DNA of 38,825 nucleotides from Oceanibaculum pacificum (GCF_001618175.1 NZ_LPXN01000107.1:1-38825), one strand, 5' to 3'; positions 8,656-17,507 are shown, counted from the stretch's first letter. Notes: generated by a model not told the origin, from the letters alone. A program made the numbers and translations.

Positions 8656-9171
8656 ATGATACCGATCCACCCTTCGGGCCTGTCGGCGCCGGACCCATTT
8701 TTGATTGCGCACGGCAAACTCGCAGCCCTCCAGCGGCTCTGGCAGAAGCGCCGGGGCGAGCGCCGAGTGCCATCGCGCGGCGATTTCAGTTTTGAGGATT
8801 TGGGGCCCTGGATGGGCAATCTGGGGATTCTCGAAGTCGAGCCGGCCCCGCTGCGGTTCCGGTTCCGGCTCTATGGCACGCGGCTGGTGGACTTCGACGA
8901 TTGCGACTTCACCGGCCGCTATCTCGACGATGTGCTGACCGTGGAATGGCGGCAACGGGTGATCGCGCATTACCGGCGCTGCGCGGAAGAGGCGCGCCCG
9001 GTCTATACCATCGGCGCCAGCGGCCGGAAGGATTGGCTGACGATCCACCGGCTGCTGCTGCCCTGCAGCACGGACGGCAGCAGCGTGGACCGCATCATCG
9101 TGGGGCTGTATCCGGAAAACCCTGGCCGGCAGTCGGGCTGGCCCTCGGGCCGGCCGGGGCGGTCGGTCTGA
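8656..9171 (+). CDS. PAS-fold (PAS_5-type) protein
   Basis: This 171-residue protein resembles the short alphaproteobacterial PAS_5 family: a VPSRGDFSFEDLGPWMGNLGILEVE start, an RFRFRLYGTRLVDFDDCDFTGRYLDD core and a LLLPCSTDGSSVDRIIVGLY end. These proteins are stand-alone PAS sensors without a visible output domain. The start is uncertain: the ATG at 8656 is used, but the same frame is open upstream to 8485. The stop directly abuts the stop of the convergent tupA gene. A second protein of the same type lies at 25577-26152, and the two share the order R-x-PSR-D-D-L/W and a GRYLDD motif. Signal and partner are unknown. Confidence 0.72.
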   Translation: MIPIHPSGLSAPDPFLIAHGKLAALQRLWQKRRGERRVPSRGDFSFEDLGPWMGNLGILEVEPAPLRFRFRLYGTRLVDFDDCDFTGRYLDDVLTVEWRQRVIAHYRRCAEEARPVYTIGASGRKDWLTIHRLLLPCSTDGSSVDRIIVGLYPENPGRQSGWPSGRPGRSV

Positions 9172-10008
9172 TCAGGACTGGCCCTTCTTGGCATTGGCGA
9201 AGAACAGCGGCTCGCCATCGATCTTGTAGTCGGCGATAGCCTTCTGCCCTTCAGCGGAAACCAGCCAGTCGATGAAGGCCTGGCCCAGCTCCTTCTTGAC
9301 GTGCGGATGCTTGGCCGGGTTCACCAGCATGACGCCATACTGGTTGAACAGCTTGGCGTCGCCCTCGACGGCGATGACGAGATTGCCGCGATTCTTGAAA
9401 TTCAGCCAGGTGCCCCGGTCGGTCAGCGCATAGGCGTTCATGGCCGAGGCGGTGTTCAGCGTCGGCCCCATGCCGGAGCCGGTTTCGCGATACCAGTCGC
9501 CGGCGCCCTTGAGCTCAACGCCGGCCGCCTTCCAAAGCCGCTGCTCGGCCTTGTGAGTGCCGGAATCGTCGCCGCGCGAGGCGAAGGGGGTCTTGGCGGC
9601 GGCGATCTTCTTCAAGGCGGCGTCGATATCCTTCATGCCCATCACGCCGGCCGGATCGGATTTCGGGCCGACCACGACGAAATCGTTATACATCACCTCG
9701 AATCGCTCGACGCCATGGCCCTCGGCGACGAATTTCTTCTCCGAATTGGGATCGTGCACGAACACCACGTCGGCGTCGCCGCGCCGGCCGGTATCCAGCG
9801 CCTGGCCGGTACCCTGGGCGATCACCCGCACATCGATGCCGGTCTTCGCCTTGAACATCGGCAGGATATGGCCGAACAGGCCGGATTGCTCGGTCGAGGT
9901 GGTGGAGGCGACCGTGATCACCTTCTCCTGGGCGATGGCCGGCGTGCCGCCGAGACTCAACGACAGGCAGAGGGCCGCGCCGATCAGGGCAGAATGGAGG
10001 ATACGCAT
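9172..10008 (-). CDS. tupA: Tungstate-type ABC transporter substrate-binding protein
   Basis: This 278-residue protein has a Sec signal peptide (MRILHS, hydrophobic core, cleavage near AIA-QEK at about residue 27). It is followed by the TupA hallmark TTSTEQSGLF, the GTGQALDTGRRGDADVVFVHDP segment and ASRGDDSGTHKAE. TupA binds tungstate, and sometimes molybdate, in the periplasm and hands it to TupBC, supplying formate dehydrogenases and similar enzymes. The start at 10008 is chosen for the signal peptide, with a GGGAGT purine stretch upstream; the frame is open further up but nonsensical. It is the last gene of tupB-tupC-tupA in transcription order. Specificity for tungstate over molybdate is from family resemblance. 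Confidence 0.87.
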   Translation of the reverse strand: MRILHSALIGAALCLSLSLGGTPAIAQEKVITVASTTSTEQSGLFGHILPMFKAKTGIDVRVIAQGTGQALDTGRRGDADVVFVHDPNSEKKFVAEGHGVERFEVMYNDFVVVGPKSDPAGVMGMKDIDAALKKIAAAKTPFASRGDDSGTHKAEQRLWKAAGVELKGAGDWYRETGSGMGPTLNTASAMNAYALTDRGTWLNFKNRGNLVIAVEGDAKLFNQYGVMLVNPAKHPHVKKELGQAFIDWLVSAEGQKAIADYKIDGEPLFFANAKKGQS

Positions 10009-10033
10009 GGTGTAACTCCCTTGGTTGCGATGC

Positions 10034-10756
10034 TCACCACAGCAATTCGCCGCGGATGAAGGCGCGCGCCTCCGGCGTCCGCGGTTTGTGAAAGAATTCC
10101 TCGGCCGGCGTCTGCTCCAGCAACCGGCCATGGTGCAGGAACAGCACCTCGTCGGCCAGCCGCCGGGCCTGGCCGAGATCGTGCGTGGTCATGACGATCT
10201 TCATGCCCTCGGCGTGGCAGGCCGCCACCATGGTCTCGATGGATTTGGTGGCGGCCGGGTCGAGGGCGGATGTCGGCTCGTCCAGGAACAGCACCTGCGG
10301 GTTGCGCGCCCAGGCGCGGGCGATGGCCAGGCGCTGCTGCTCGCCGCCCGACAGCACCCGCGCCGGCCGGTCGGCCAGCGCGTCCAGCCCGAAGCGGCTG
10401 AGCGCCTGGCGGGCCCGGCCCTCGCGCTCGCCGCGCGGCAGGCCGGCCAGCGCCAGCGCATGGGTCAGATTGTCCAGCGCCGTGCGGCGCAGCAGCACCG
10501 GGCGCTGGAACACCATGGCGTGCCGCTTGTCGGCGTCAGGCAGGCCGCCGCGCCAGTCGATGCGGCCCTCGGTCGGTTGCAGCAGCCCGTGGCACAGGCG
10601 CAGCGTCAGGCTTTTGCCCGCGCCGTTCGGCCCCATGATCAGCGTGCGATTGCCGGCCGCCAGCTCGAAATCCAGCCCGTGCAGCAGGCGCTTGCCGCCG
10701 GCCGAGAAGCCCAGCCCGGACACCGAGAGCGGCAGGATGGAGAGCGTGCCATGCAT
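10034..10756 (-). CDS. tupC: Tungstate-type ABC transporter ATP-binding protein
   Basis: A 240-residue ABC ATPase with Walker A GPNGAGKS, the signature LSGGEQQR and Walker B VLFLDEPTSALDP, then the TTHDL switch histidine. It energises import through the adjacent TupB permease. The ATG at 10756 is preferred because AAGGGGTGG sits just before it; a GTG three codons upstream at 10765 lies almost on the tupB stop and leaves no room for a ribosome site. Spacing to tupB is about 12 bases, consistent with one transcript. It lacks the C-terminal TOBE/MOP domain found in ModC, which supports the Tup rather than the Mod type. Confidence 0.88.
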   Translation of the reverse strand: MHGTLSILPLSVSGLGFSAGGKRLLHGLDFELAAGNRTLIMGPNGAGKSLTLRLCHGLLQPTEGRIDWRGGLPDADKRHAMVFQRPVLLRRTALDNLTHALALAGLPRGEREGRARQALSRFGLDALADRPARVLSGGEQQRLAIARAWARNPQVLFLDEPTSALDPAATKSIETMVAACHAEGMKIVMTTHDLGQARRLADEVLFLHHGRLLEQTPAEEFFHKPRTPEARAFIRGELLW

Positions 10757-10768
10757 GCCGTCCACCCC

Positions 10769-11470
10769 TTAGCCCGCCGCCCGCTGCGCCAGTCGACCGG
10801 CGACGAAGGCCCCGGTGTTGAGCAGCAGGGTGATGGCGATCAGCACGATGCCCAGGCCCAGCGCCAGCGCCAGGTCGCCCTTGCTGGTCTCCAGCGCGAT
10901 GGCGGTGGTCATGGTGCGGGTATAGCCGGCGATATTGCCGCCGACGATCAGCACCGCGCCAACCTCGGCGCTGGCCCGGCCGAAGCCGGCCAGCAACGCG
11001 GTGATCAGGCTGAACCGTCCGTCCCACAGCAGCGTCGGGATGGCGCGCAGCCGCGACGAGCCGAGCGAGCGGAGCTGCTCGGCATATTCCGCCCACAGAT
11101 CCTCGACGGTCTGGCGGGTCAGGGAGATGACGATGGGCAGGATCAGGATGGTCTGGGCCACGATCATCGCCCCCGGCGTGAACAGCAGCCCCAGAAAGCC
11201 CAGCGGGCCGGAGCGCGACAGCGCCAGATACACCACCAGCCCGGCGACCACTGGCGGCAGGCCCATCAGCGCGTTGCTGATCACGATCAGCGCGCTGCGT
11301 CCTCGGAACCGGCCCAGCGCCAGCGCCGCCCCGGCGGGCAGGCCGATCAGGCTGGCGATCAGCACGGCGCTCAAGGTGACCTGCAGCGACAGCATCACGA
11401 TGGCGCCCAGCGCCGGATTGCCGCTGACGATCAGTTCTATGGCGGTTGAGAAGGCGTTTGGCTGGTTCAT
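10769..11470 (-). CDS. tupB: Tungstate-type ABC transporter permease
   Basis: This 233-residue inner-membrane permease has five to six hydrophobic segments and the binding-protein-dependent transport loop [16 protein letters not shown] (EAA-type loop contacting the ATPase), followed by [19 protein letters not shown], highly typical of TupB/WtpB/ModB-like permeases. As first gene of the transcript it lies downstream of a palindrome at 11511-11530. The start at 11470 ([10 protein letters not shown]) has a weak upstream site (CAGGAAACG). Confidence 0.87.
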   Translation of the reverse strand: MNQPNAFSTAIELIVSGNPALGAIVMLSLQVTLSAVLIASLIGLPAGAALALGRFRGRSALIVISNALMGLPPVVAGLVVYLALSRSGPLGFLGLLFTPGAMIVAQTILILPIVISLTRQTVEDLWAEYAEQLRSLGSSRLRAIPTLLWDGRFSLITALLAGFGRASAEVGAVLIVGGNIAGYTRTMTTAIALETSKGDLALALGLGIVLIAITLLLNTGAFVAGRLAQRAAG

Positions 11471-11510
11471 GGCGTTTCCTGGCGTCGACTATGCCATCAG
11501 TGCCAAAAAA

Positions 11511-11530
11511 CGAAAATGATAGAATTTTCG
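11511..11530. promoter_or_regulatory. Inverted repeat upstream of tupBCA, candidate operator
   Basis: CGAAAAT (11511-11517) and ATTTTCG (11524-11530) form a perfect 7-bp inverted repeat with a 6-base spacer. It sits about 40-60 bases upstream of tupB, in an AT-rich patch unlike the surrounding GC-rich DNA. The position suits repression of the tup operon by a metal- or oxyanion-sensing dimer, but no regulator gene is adjacent and it is not the textbook ModE sequence. Confidence 0.45.
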
Positions 11531-11661
11531 GCAAAAAACATCACAACAAGGCGCACTATCGATTGATTGCCCTTCGCGGCGAAACGGGCTCAAATCAGCG
11601 ATCTGAAACTGACGGGCCGGCCACGGGCCGCCCGCGATCATTCCCGGGGGAATACAGACCA

Positions 11662-12420
11662 ATGAGTGCGCAATCGAAGATCGCCATCGTTACCGGTGCG
11701 GGCACCGGCGTGGGCAAGGCCGTCGCCCTGGCGCTGGCCAAGGACGGGTTTTCCATCGTTCTCGCCGGCCGCCGCAAGGAGCCGCTGGAGGCGGCCGCCA
11801 AGGAGGTTGAGGCGCTGGGCGTGAAGGCGCTGGCGGTGCCGACCGATGTGGGCGATCCGGCCCAGGTGAAGGCGCTGTTCGCCAAGACCAAGGAGGCTTT
11901 CGGCCGGCTGGACTTCCTGTTCAACAATGCCGGCATCGGCGCGCCGGCGATCCCGCTGGAGGAGCTGACCTACGAGCAGTGGAAGGCCGTGGTCGACGTG
12001 AACCTGACCGGCATGTTCCTGTGTATCCAGGAAGCCTTCAAGATCATGAAGGACCAGAACCCGCGCGGCGGCCGCATCGTCAATAACGGCTCGATCTCGG
12101 CCCATGCCCCGCGCCCGAATTCGGCCCCCTATACCTCTACCAAGCACGCGGTGACGGGCCTCACCAAATCGGCCTCGCTGGATGGCCGGAAATACGACAT
12201 CGCCTGCGGCCAGGTCGATATCGGCAATGCGGCGACGGAGATGACCGACCGCATGGTCAAGGGCGTGCAGCAGGCCAATGGCGAGATGGCGGTGGAGCCG
12301 CGCATGGACGCCGCCCATGTCGGCAGTTCGGTCGCCTACATGGCCAGCCTGCCGCTGGACGCCAATGTGCAGTTCCTGACCGTGATGGCGACCAAGATGC
12401 CGTTCGTCGGCCGCGGCTGA
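11662..12420 (+). CDS. Short-chain dehydrogenase/reductase
   Basis: This 252-residue enzyme is a classical SDR: the cofactor loop TGAGTGVG (residues 11-18), NNAG at 88-91, N114, S144 in [10 protein letters not shown] and the YTSTK active site (Y157, K161). AGRRKEP after the second strand places two arginines where the 2'-phosphate binds, so NADPH is plausible. It oxidises or reduces an unidentified alcohol or carbonyl substrate in the cytoplasm. The start at 11662 is 9 bases after a GGGGGAAT stretch; the frame is open upstream but does not look coding. It is transcribed divergently from tupB and ends at a strong terminator. Confidence 0.86.
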   Translation: MSAQSKIAIVTGAGTGVGKAVALALAKDGFSIVLAGRRKEPLEAAAKEVEALGVKALAVPTDVGDPAQVKALFAKTKEAFGRLDFLFNNAGIGAPAIPLEELTYEQWKAVVDVNLTGMFLCIQEAFKIMKDQNPRGGRIVNNGSISAHAPRPNSAPYTSTKHAVTGLTKSASLDGRKYDIACGQVDIGNAATEMTDRMVKGVQQANGEMAVEPRMDAAHVGSSVAYMASLPLDANVQFLTVMATKMPFVGRG

Positions 12421-12442
12421 CCCCCTCACGCCGGACACGGAA

Positions 12443-12477
12443 AAACGGCCGCCTCGTGGAGGCGGCCGTTTCTTTTT
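12443..12477. terminator. Bidirectional intrinsic terminator
   Basis: A 13-bp perfect stem, AAACGGCCGCCTC with GAGGCGGCCGTTT, has a 3-base GTG loop. It is followed by CTTTTTG on the plus strand, and on the minus strand by a short T run. It serves the SDR gene and the convergent TRAP permease gene. The stem core is the same ACGGCCGCC used in the terminator at 1492-1518. Confidence 0.9.
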
Positions 12478-12492
12478 GCGTCGGAACCGGGG

Positions 12493-14517
12493 TCAGCCGG
12501 CGACCGGTCCGCTGCGTCGCCGTTCCAGGATCTGCCGCAGGATGACGGCAAGGAACACGCCCACGCCGAGGATCTTGGCGTAGATCAGATGATGCTCGGT
12601 CATCGCATCCGACATGGCGTCGAGGATGCCAGGGAACAGCAGCAGGACGCCCGAGATCAGCAGCGCCAGCCGCTCCGGCTTGGTCAGCTTGCGCAGGAAC
12701 CAGTTCTGCGCGCAGGACGCCAGCGCGCCGATGCCGATGCCGGTGGTGAGGATGACGATGACGACATCCATGACAGAGCCGCTTTCCGGCATCGCCAGCA
12801 GAATGCCGACGCCCGCCGGGTCGAGCACGAAGACGAACGGCACCAGGAAGGCCGGCAGCGTGTATTTCCAGCTTTGCAGCGTCGTCTTGTACGGGTCGCC
12901 GCCGGTGATCGCCGCCGCCGCGAAGGGCGACAAAGCGGTCGGCGGGGAAACCTCGGACAGCACGGCGTAGTAGAAGATGAACATGTGCGCCGCGAAGGCC
13001 GGCACGCCAAGCTGGGTCAGCGCCGGGGCCGCGATCACCGCGCAGATGATGTAGGAGGCGGTGACCGGCACGGCCAGGCCGATGATCCACACGATCAGCG
13101 AGGTGTAGAGCGCGGTCAGCGCCAGATTGCCGCCGGCATAGCCGATGACGATGGCGCTGAACTTCAGGCCCAGGCCGGTCAGCGTGACCACGCCGACGAT
13201 GATGCCGGCCGCCGCGCAGGTCGCCGCGATGGACAGGGTGGCGACCGAGCCGTTGGCCAGCGCCAGCAGCAGCTTTTTCGGATAGAGCGCGGTGTCGCGG
13301 CGGAAAAAGCTGACCGCGATCGCCATCACGATGGACCAGAACACCGAGGTGACCGGCGAGAAGCCCATCAGCAGGAAGGCGATGATCGAGACCAGCGAGG
13401 AGAAGTGGAAGCCATAGGTGCGGGTCATCGCCCACAGGCTTTCCTTCTTCTGGATCGTCACGTCATGGATGCCGAAGCGCCCGGCATCCAGTTCCACCAT
13501 GACGAACAGCGCCAGATAGTAGAAACAGGTCGGGATCACCGCCATCCGGATCACGTCCAGATAGGAGATGCCGAGGAATTCCGCGATCAGGAAGGCGGCG
13601 GCGCCCAGCACCGGCGGCGACAGGATGGCGCCCAGGCCGCCGGCCGCCAGCAGGCCGCCGGCATCCTCCGCGCGATAGCCCGAGCGTTTGAGCATCGGCC
13701 AGGCGATGGAGCCCAGCGTCACCGTGGTCGCCACGCCGGAGCCCGACGGGCCGCCCAGCAGGAAGGAGGCGAAGGTGACCGCCCGGCCAGCGCTGGTCGG
13801 CTTGCCGCCCATCATGTTGAAGGAGAAATCGATGAAGAACTTGCCCGCCCCCGACGCCTGCAGGATGGCGCCGAAGATGGTGAACAGAATGATCAGCGTC
13901 GAGGAGACGTCGATGGCCGGGCCGAAGATGCCTTCCAGCGTGATGTAGAGCTGGCCGATCAGGCGGTCCATCTCATAGCCGCGATGCGTCCAGGGCGCCG
14001 GCAGGTAGGGGCCGAACACCGCATAGGCCAGGAATATGAGGGCGACGACCGGCATGATCGGCCCGGTGCTGCGGCGCGCGGCTTCCAGCACCAGCACGAT
14101 GAAGGCGCCGCCCATCCATATATCCAGGGCGAAGGGCAGCGTCGAGCGGTCGGCCAGCTCCTCGCCGCCTTGAATCAGGTACCAGATCGTGACGATGGAG
14201 GCGATGGCCAGCAGCACGTCCCAGAAATAGACCTTGTTCCGGAAACGCTCCGACACCGGAAACATCATATAGATCAGGAACAGCGCGAAGCCGACATGGA
14301 CCGGCCGCAGGATCTGCGCCGAGACGATGTCGTAGGCGGCATACAGGTGGAACAGGGTCATGGCCAGCGCCACGCCCATGATGAAATACCAGAACCAGCC
14401 GCTCAGCCGGTTTACGGCGCCTTCTTCTTCCTCAACGAATTTCTCGGCCTTCCGCAGGGCCTCTTCGCTGACGGCATCGTCGGATTTCAACTCGTCACGA
14501 GCCGAATCAGCACTCAT
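12493..14517 (-). CDS. TRAP transporter fused permease, TAXI type
   Basis: This 674-residue protein fuses the small (DctQ-like) and large (DctM-like) TRAP subunits, as is usual for TAXI systems. A cytoplasmic acidic N terminus (about 1-40) is followed by some four helices, then the large domain with more than twelve hydrophobic segments. The core FGAILQASGAGKFFIDFSFNMMGG and GGPSGSGVATTVTLGSIAWPM segments are typical TAXI-TRAP permease signatures. It imports a carboxylate-type substrate using a cation gradient together with the TAXI binding protein encoded upstream. The ATG at 14517 has GGGGAGACAG upstream. Length is normal and no frameshift is seen. Substrate is unknown. Confidence 0.9.
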   Translation of the reverse strand: MSADSARDELKSDDAVSEEALRKAEKFVEEEEGAVNRLSGWFWYFIMGVALAMTLFHLYAAYDIVSAQILRPVHVGFALFLIYMMFPVSERFRNKVYFWDVLLAIASIVTIWYLIQGGEELADRSTLPFALDIWMGGAFIVLVLEAARRSTGPIMPVVALIFLAYAVFGPYLPAPWTHRGYEMDRLIGQLYITLEGIFGPAIDVSSTLIILFTIFGAILQASGAGKFFIDFSFNMMGGKPTSAGRAVTFASFLLGGPSGSGVATTVTLGSIAWPMLKRSGYRAEDAGGLLAAGGLGAILSPPVLGAAAFLIAEFLGISYLDVIRMAVIPTCFYYLALFVMVELDAGRFGIHDVTIQKKESLWAMTRTYGFHFSSLVSIIAFLLMGFSPVTSVFWSIVMAIAVSFFRRDTALYPKKLLLALANGSVATLSIAATCAAAGIIVGVVTLTGLGLKFSAIVIGYAGGNLALTALYTSLIVWIIGLAVPVTASYIICAVIAAPALTQLGVPAFAAHMFIFYYAVLSEVSPPTALSPFAAAAITGGDPYKTTLQSWKYTLPAFLVPFVFVLDPAGVGILLAMPESGSVMDVVIVILTTGIGIGALASCAQNWFLRKLTKPERLALLISGVLLLFPGILDAMSDAMTEHHLIYAKILGVGVFLAVILRQILERRRSGPVAG

Positions 14518-14575
14518 TTTCTGTCTCCCCTGCCGACGGCGGCCCGCGCCGTCAGGCTCCCCTATTCTCTAAATC

Positions 14576-14610
14576 AGCGCCCTGCTTCGATTAAGTCGAA
14601 GCAGGGCGCT
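14576..14610. promoter_or_regulatory. Strong stem-loop between TRAP binding-protein and permease genes
   Basis: A 15-bp perfect stem, AGCGCCCTGCTTCGA with TCGAAGCAGGGCGCT, has the 5-base loop TTAAG. It lies in the 122-bp gap between the binding-protein gene and the permease gene. No T run follows on the minus strand. A partial terminator or an mRNA-stabilising stem that raises the binding protein above the permease is the likely role. Confidence 0.7.
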
Positions 14611-14639
14611 TTGGTACGTCTATCGATGGCTTCAGGCCT

Positions 14640-15602
14640 TTAGTTGACCTTGTGGCCCTTCTCGGTGAAGAACTTCACCGCGCCCGGGTGGAACGCGGCC
14701 GGCGAATTCCCGGCGACCTGGTTCTCCATGATCACCTCGGCGGCGGCCTTGTGGGTCGCGACCCACTCATCCTTCTTCTCGAAGATCGTCTTCACGATGT
14801 TGTAGGCGACATCGTCGGGCATGGATTCATGCACGACCAGAATGTTCCAGACATTGGCCTGCTTGTTGTCTGCTTCCTGGCCCGGATAGGATTCGGCCTT
14901 GATGATGCCCTGGGAATAGAGCGGGCCCCACTTGGCGTTCATCTTCTCGACCAGGTCGGAATGATCGATCAGGTGCAGATTCAGGCCCGGCGTCGCGCCC
15001 AGATCGGTAACGGCGGAGGTCGGCACGCCGCCCACCCAGAAATAGGCGTCGATCTTGCCGTCCTTCACCGCATTGGTCGATTCGGCCACGCCAAGGCGCT
15101 CGCGGGTGATGTCCTTCTCCGGGTCGAGGCCGGCGGCCTGCAGAACGCGGAAGGCCATCACCTCGGTGGCGCTGCCCTGGGAGCCGGTGGAAACCCGCTT
15201 GCCCTTCAAATCTGCGACCGACTTGATGCCGGTGGATTCGGTGGTGACCACATGCATGCGGTTCGGATACAGCACGGCCAGGGTCTTCAGCCCCAGCTTC
15301 TGGCCCTTGAACTTGCCTTCGGCGCGCAGCGAATCCAGCGTGGCGTCGGCCATCGCGAAGGCGATGTCGGCGCGTTCCGCGCCCACGAGCTTCAGATTAT
15401 CGACGGAGCCGCCGGTAACCTCGGCGGTCGCCGACCAGCCCTTGACATACTTGGTCAGCATGTTCGCCAGGCCGCCGCCCAGCGGATAATACACGCCGCC
15501 GGTGCCGCCGGTGACGATCGACATGGCACGATCCTGGGCATTGGCGTTCGTCGCCAGCCCCAGGCCCATCAGGACCGCAAGTCCCCATGCAAGACGTTTC
15601 AT
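14640..15602 (-). CDS. TAXI family TRAP transporter solute-binding protein
   Basis: This 320-residue protein has a signal peptide (MKRLAWGLAVLMGLGLATNA, cleavage near NANA-QDR), then the TAXI opening MSIVTGGTGGVYYPLGGGLA and the GGSVDNLKLVGAERADIAFAMAD segment. It binds its solute in the periplasm and delivers it to the fused permease encoded next. TAXI proteins are reported to bind glutamate or other carboxylates, but the substrate here cannot be told. The start at 15602 has GGGAGGAATTCG directly upstream, a strong site. It is expressed from its own upstream region of about 280 bp, with the 15-bp stem-loop downstream. Confidence 0.9.
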   Translation of the reverse strand: MKRLAWGLAVLMGLGLATNANAQDRAMSIVTGGTGGVYYPLGGGLANMLTKYVKGWSATAEVTGGSVDNLKLVGAERADIAFAMADATLDSLRAEGKFKGQKLGLKTLAVLYPNRMHVVTTESTGIKSVADLKGKRVSTGSQGSATEVMAFRVLQAAGLDPEKDITRERLGVAESTNAVKDGKIDAYFWVGGVPTSAVTDLGATPGLNLHLIDHSDLVEKMNAKWGPLYSQGIIKAESYPGQEADNKQANVWNILVVHESMPDDVAYNIVKTIFEKKDEWVATHKAAAEVIMENQVAGNSPAAFHPGAVKFFTEKGHKVN

Positions 15603-15879
15603 CGAATTCCTCCCAATTGTTCGGTTTGACTGCCCGCCTTCTTGAGTCGCCGGGCGAGTTCCGGACGGACTATATAGTTAGTTGGCGGCCGCATCTACCC
15701 ATTCTGATGCGCGCCTACAAATAGAAATGCCCGCATCCGCCGTTTCCTCCAATAGATCGCCGCGTTTTATTGCAGCGCAGCATGAGGCGGTCTGTGAGCC
15801 TGCGGCAATGCATCCCTTGTGCTTGCCGGGACAAACACCGAGGCTGGCCCTGGTTTTTTGCCAGAGGGGAAGGCGACAT

Positions 15880-16266
15880 ATGCGGATATGGCTGATCGCG
15901 GCGGGGCTGAACGGCGCGCTGTTGGTGGTTCTGGGGGCGCTGGGCGCGCATGGCTTCAGCGGCGACGAGTATGCGCGCTCCCTGTTCGATACGGCGTGGC
16001 GCTATCAGGGGCTGCATGTGTTGGCGATGCTGGCCGTGGCGCTGGCGCTGCCCGTGTTCGCCGGGCGGGCGCGGATCGCGGCGCTGGCGGCGCTGGCGCT
16101 GTTCGCGCTGGGCAGCGTGTTGTTCAGCGGCTCGCTCTACCGCATGGCCTGGACCGGTGAGGGGCTGTTCGGCGGCGCCGCGCCGCTGGGCGGCGGCGCG
16201 CTGATCCTGGGCTGGCTGGTCGTCGCGCTGGCTGGCGGATTGCATCGCCCGCCACCCGCCGCCTAG
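15880..16266 (+). CDS. DUF423 membrane protein
   Basis: This 128-residue protein shows the DUF423 pattern: WLIAAGLNGALLVVLGALGAHGF, then the FDTAWRYQGLHVLAMLAVAL segment, LFALGSVLFSGSLY and a last GGGALILGWLVVALA helix, giving four membrane segments. The GAHG, H and GSLY residues are family hallmarks. Function is unknown. The start at 15880 is supported by AGAGGGGAAGG before it and by the family start; the open frame upstream is not coding-like. It is followed after one base by another small membrane protein gene. Confidence 0.85.
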   Translation: MRIWLIAAGLNGALLVVLGALGAHGFSGDEYARSLFDTAWRYQGLHVLAMLAVALALPVFAGRARIAALAALALFALGSVLFSGSLYRMAWTGEGLFGGAAPLGGGALILGWLVVALAGGLHRPPPAA

Positions 16267-16267
16267 A

Positions 16268-16525
16268 ATGACGCGCGAACGGAGTATGCCGGAAGGGTGG
16301 GCCGAGATGCGCAGGCAGGGCGCGACCAAGCAGGCCAAGCTGGGACAGCGGCTGCTGACCGCCTATGTGCTGCTGTCATGGACCGCGCTGCTCGCCCTGC
16401 TGCCCTTTCTCTATAACCAGCGCTATTTCCTGGATTTCTGGCACATCCTGCTGACGGTGGTGCTGATCGCCAATGTCATCGTCGGCACGATGGCGCGGAT
16501 TTACTTCAAGGATTATCAGGGCTAG
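16268..16525 (+). CDS. Small hypothetical membrane protein
   Basis: An 85-residue protein with a basic N-terminal part and two hydrophobic segments (about 30-48 and 58-75), ending in YFKDYQG. I do not recognise a family. A start at residue 14 (16307) has the better ribosome site, GGAAGGGTGGG, so the mature product may be 72 residues. It directly follows the DUF423 gene and its last 20 bases overlap the end of the convergent glycosyltransferase gene. Confidence 0.6.
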   Translation: MTRERSMPEGWAEMRRQGATKQAKLGQRLLTAYVLLSWTALLALLPFLYNQRYFLDFWHILLTVVLIANVIVGTMARIYFKDYQG

Positions 16526-17507
16526 CCGTCAGCAATGCCTCCAGCGCCGTATCGACGGCGTCGGTGGGAATGGCGGCCATCTCCGACGCGCCGAAGCGTT
16601 CGGCCTGGATGAAATGCGCGCGCCGCGTGACCGGCCCGAACTTCTCCGCGCTGGTCGGCCCGTAGAGCACCGTCAGCGGCGTATCGGCGGCGGCCAGCAT
16701 GTGGCTGACGCCACTGTCGTTGGTCACTGCCCCGGCCATACGCCGGCCGATCGCCATGGTGCGCATCGGGTCGAAACCGGCGCCCCATAGCGCGATATCC
16801 TGTTCCGGGAACAGCGCGGTCGGCACCGCCTCGCGGATCGCCGGCAACTCAGCCATCTCCGCCGGCCCCAGGATGAACACCGGCACCCGGCCGCGCGCCG
16901 CCTGCCGTTGCGCCAGGTCGACGAAACGCTCCAGCGGCCAGCGCTTCACTGCCTGGCCGGCCCCCGGCGCGAAGCCGACATAGGCCGCCCCGTCCGGCAA
17001 TTGCGCCGCCGCCTTGGCCATCAGCGATTCCGGCAGGCGCAGGCTGCGGTCGAGCCCCGGGCTGACCCCGGTCACCAGGGCGATCAGGTCGTTGAAACGC
17101 TGCAATATATGGTCGGGGCGCTCATAGCCGGCGGGCGGCTTGCGTTCCGACAGGCGGAACTGCGCGGCGCCGCTGACGAACAGCCCATGGCGCAGCCGGC
17201 GGGCGCACAGCGAGCGCCAGACGATCTGCTGGGTATCGATGACGACATCGTAGCGCTGGCGCAGCCGCACCGGCCGCAGCAGCTCCAACGGGCTTCGGCC
17301 GAGCGGGGCCTCGGCCAGAATCTCGTCCAGCAGGTCGGTCGCCAGCGGGGCGATGCGGTCCTTGTAGACGGTGGTGCTGGGGCAGATCCAGGTCAGCCGC
17401 GCGCGCGGAAAGCTGGAGCGCAACGCGCGCAGGAAGGGCAGCTTATAGACGCCGTCGCCGATGATCTCGCCGCCGCTATAGATCGCGACGCTGTCGAAGT
17501 CAGCCAT
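16506..17507 (-). CDS. Glycosyltransferase family 9 protein (heptosyltransferase-like), third of three
   Basis: This 333-residue protein has the GT9/heptosyltransferase layout: an N-terminal Rossmann domain that begins with an unusual GGEIIGDGVYKLPFLRALR motif, a middle PGAGQAVKRWPLERF loop and the C-terminal TNDSGVSHMLAAADTPLTVLYGPTSAEKFGP donor-binding motif. GT9 enzymes add heptose or related sugars to the LPS core at the inner membrane. The start at 17507 overlaps the preceding gene's stop by 8 nt, and the stop overlaps the convergent small gene. It is the last of three coupled paralogues that differ substantially in sequence, so they probably add different residues. The acceptor and donor are unknown. 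Confidence 0.82.
   Translation of the reverse strand: MADFDSVAIYSGGEIIGDGVYKLPFLRALRSSFPRARLTWICPSTTVYKDRIAPLATDLLDEILAEAPLGRSPLELLRPVRLRQRYDVVIDTQQIVWRSLCARRLRHGLFVSGAAQFRLSERKPPAGYERPDHILQRFNDLIALVTGVSPGLDRSLRLPESLMAKAAAQLPDGAAYVGFAPGAGQAVKRWPLERFVDLAQRQAARGRVPVFILGPAEMAELPAIREAVPTALFPEQDIALWGAGFDPMRTMAIGRRMAGAVTNDSGVSHMLAAADTPLTVLYGPTSAEKFGPVTRRAHFIQAERFGASEMAAIPTDAVDTALEALLTASPDNP

Noticed and set aside
12589-14643. 684-codon open frame on the plus strand opposite the TRAP permease
   Set aside because: It is antisense to a complete TAXI-TRAP permease with clear motifs; the translation is arginine/histidine/glutamine-rich and has no recognisable domain.
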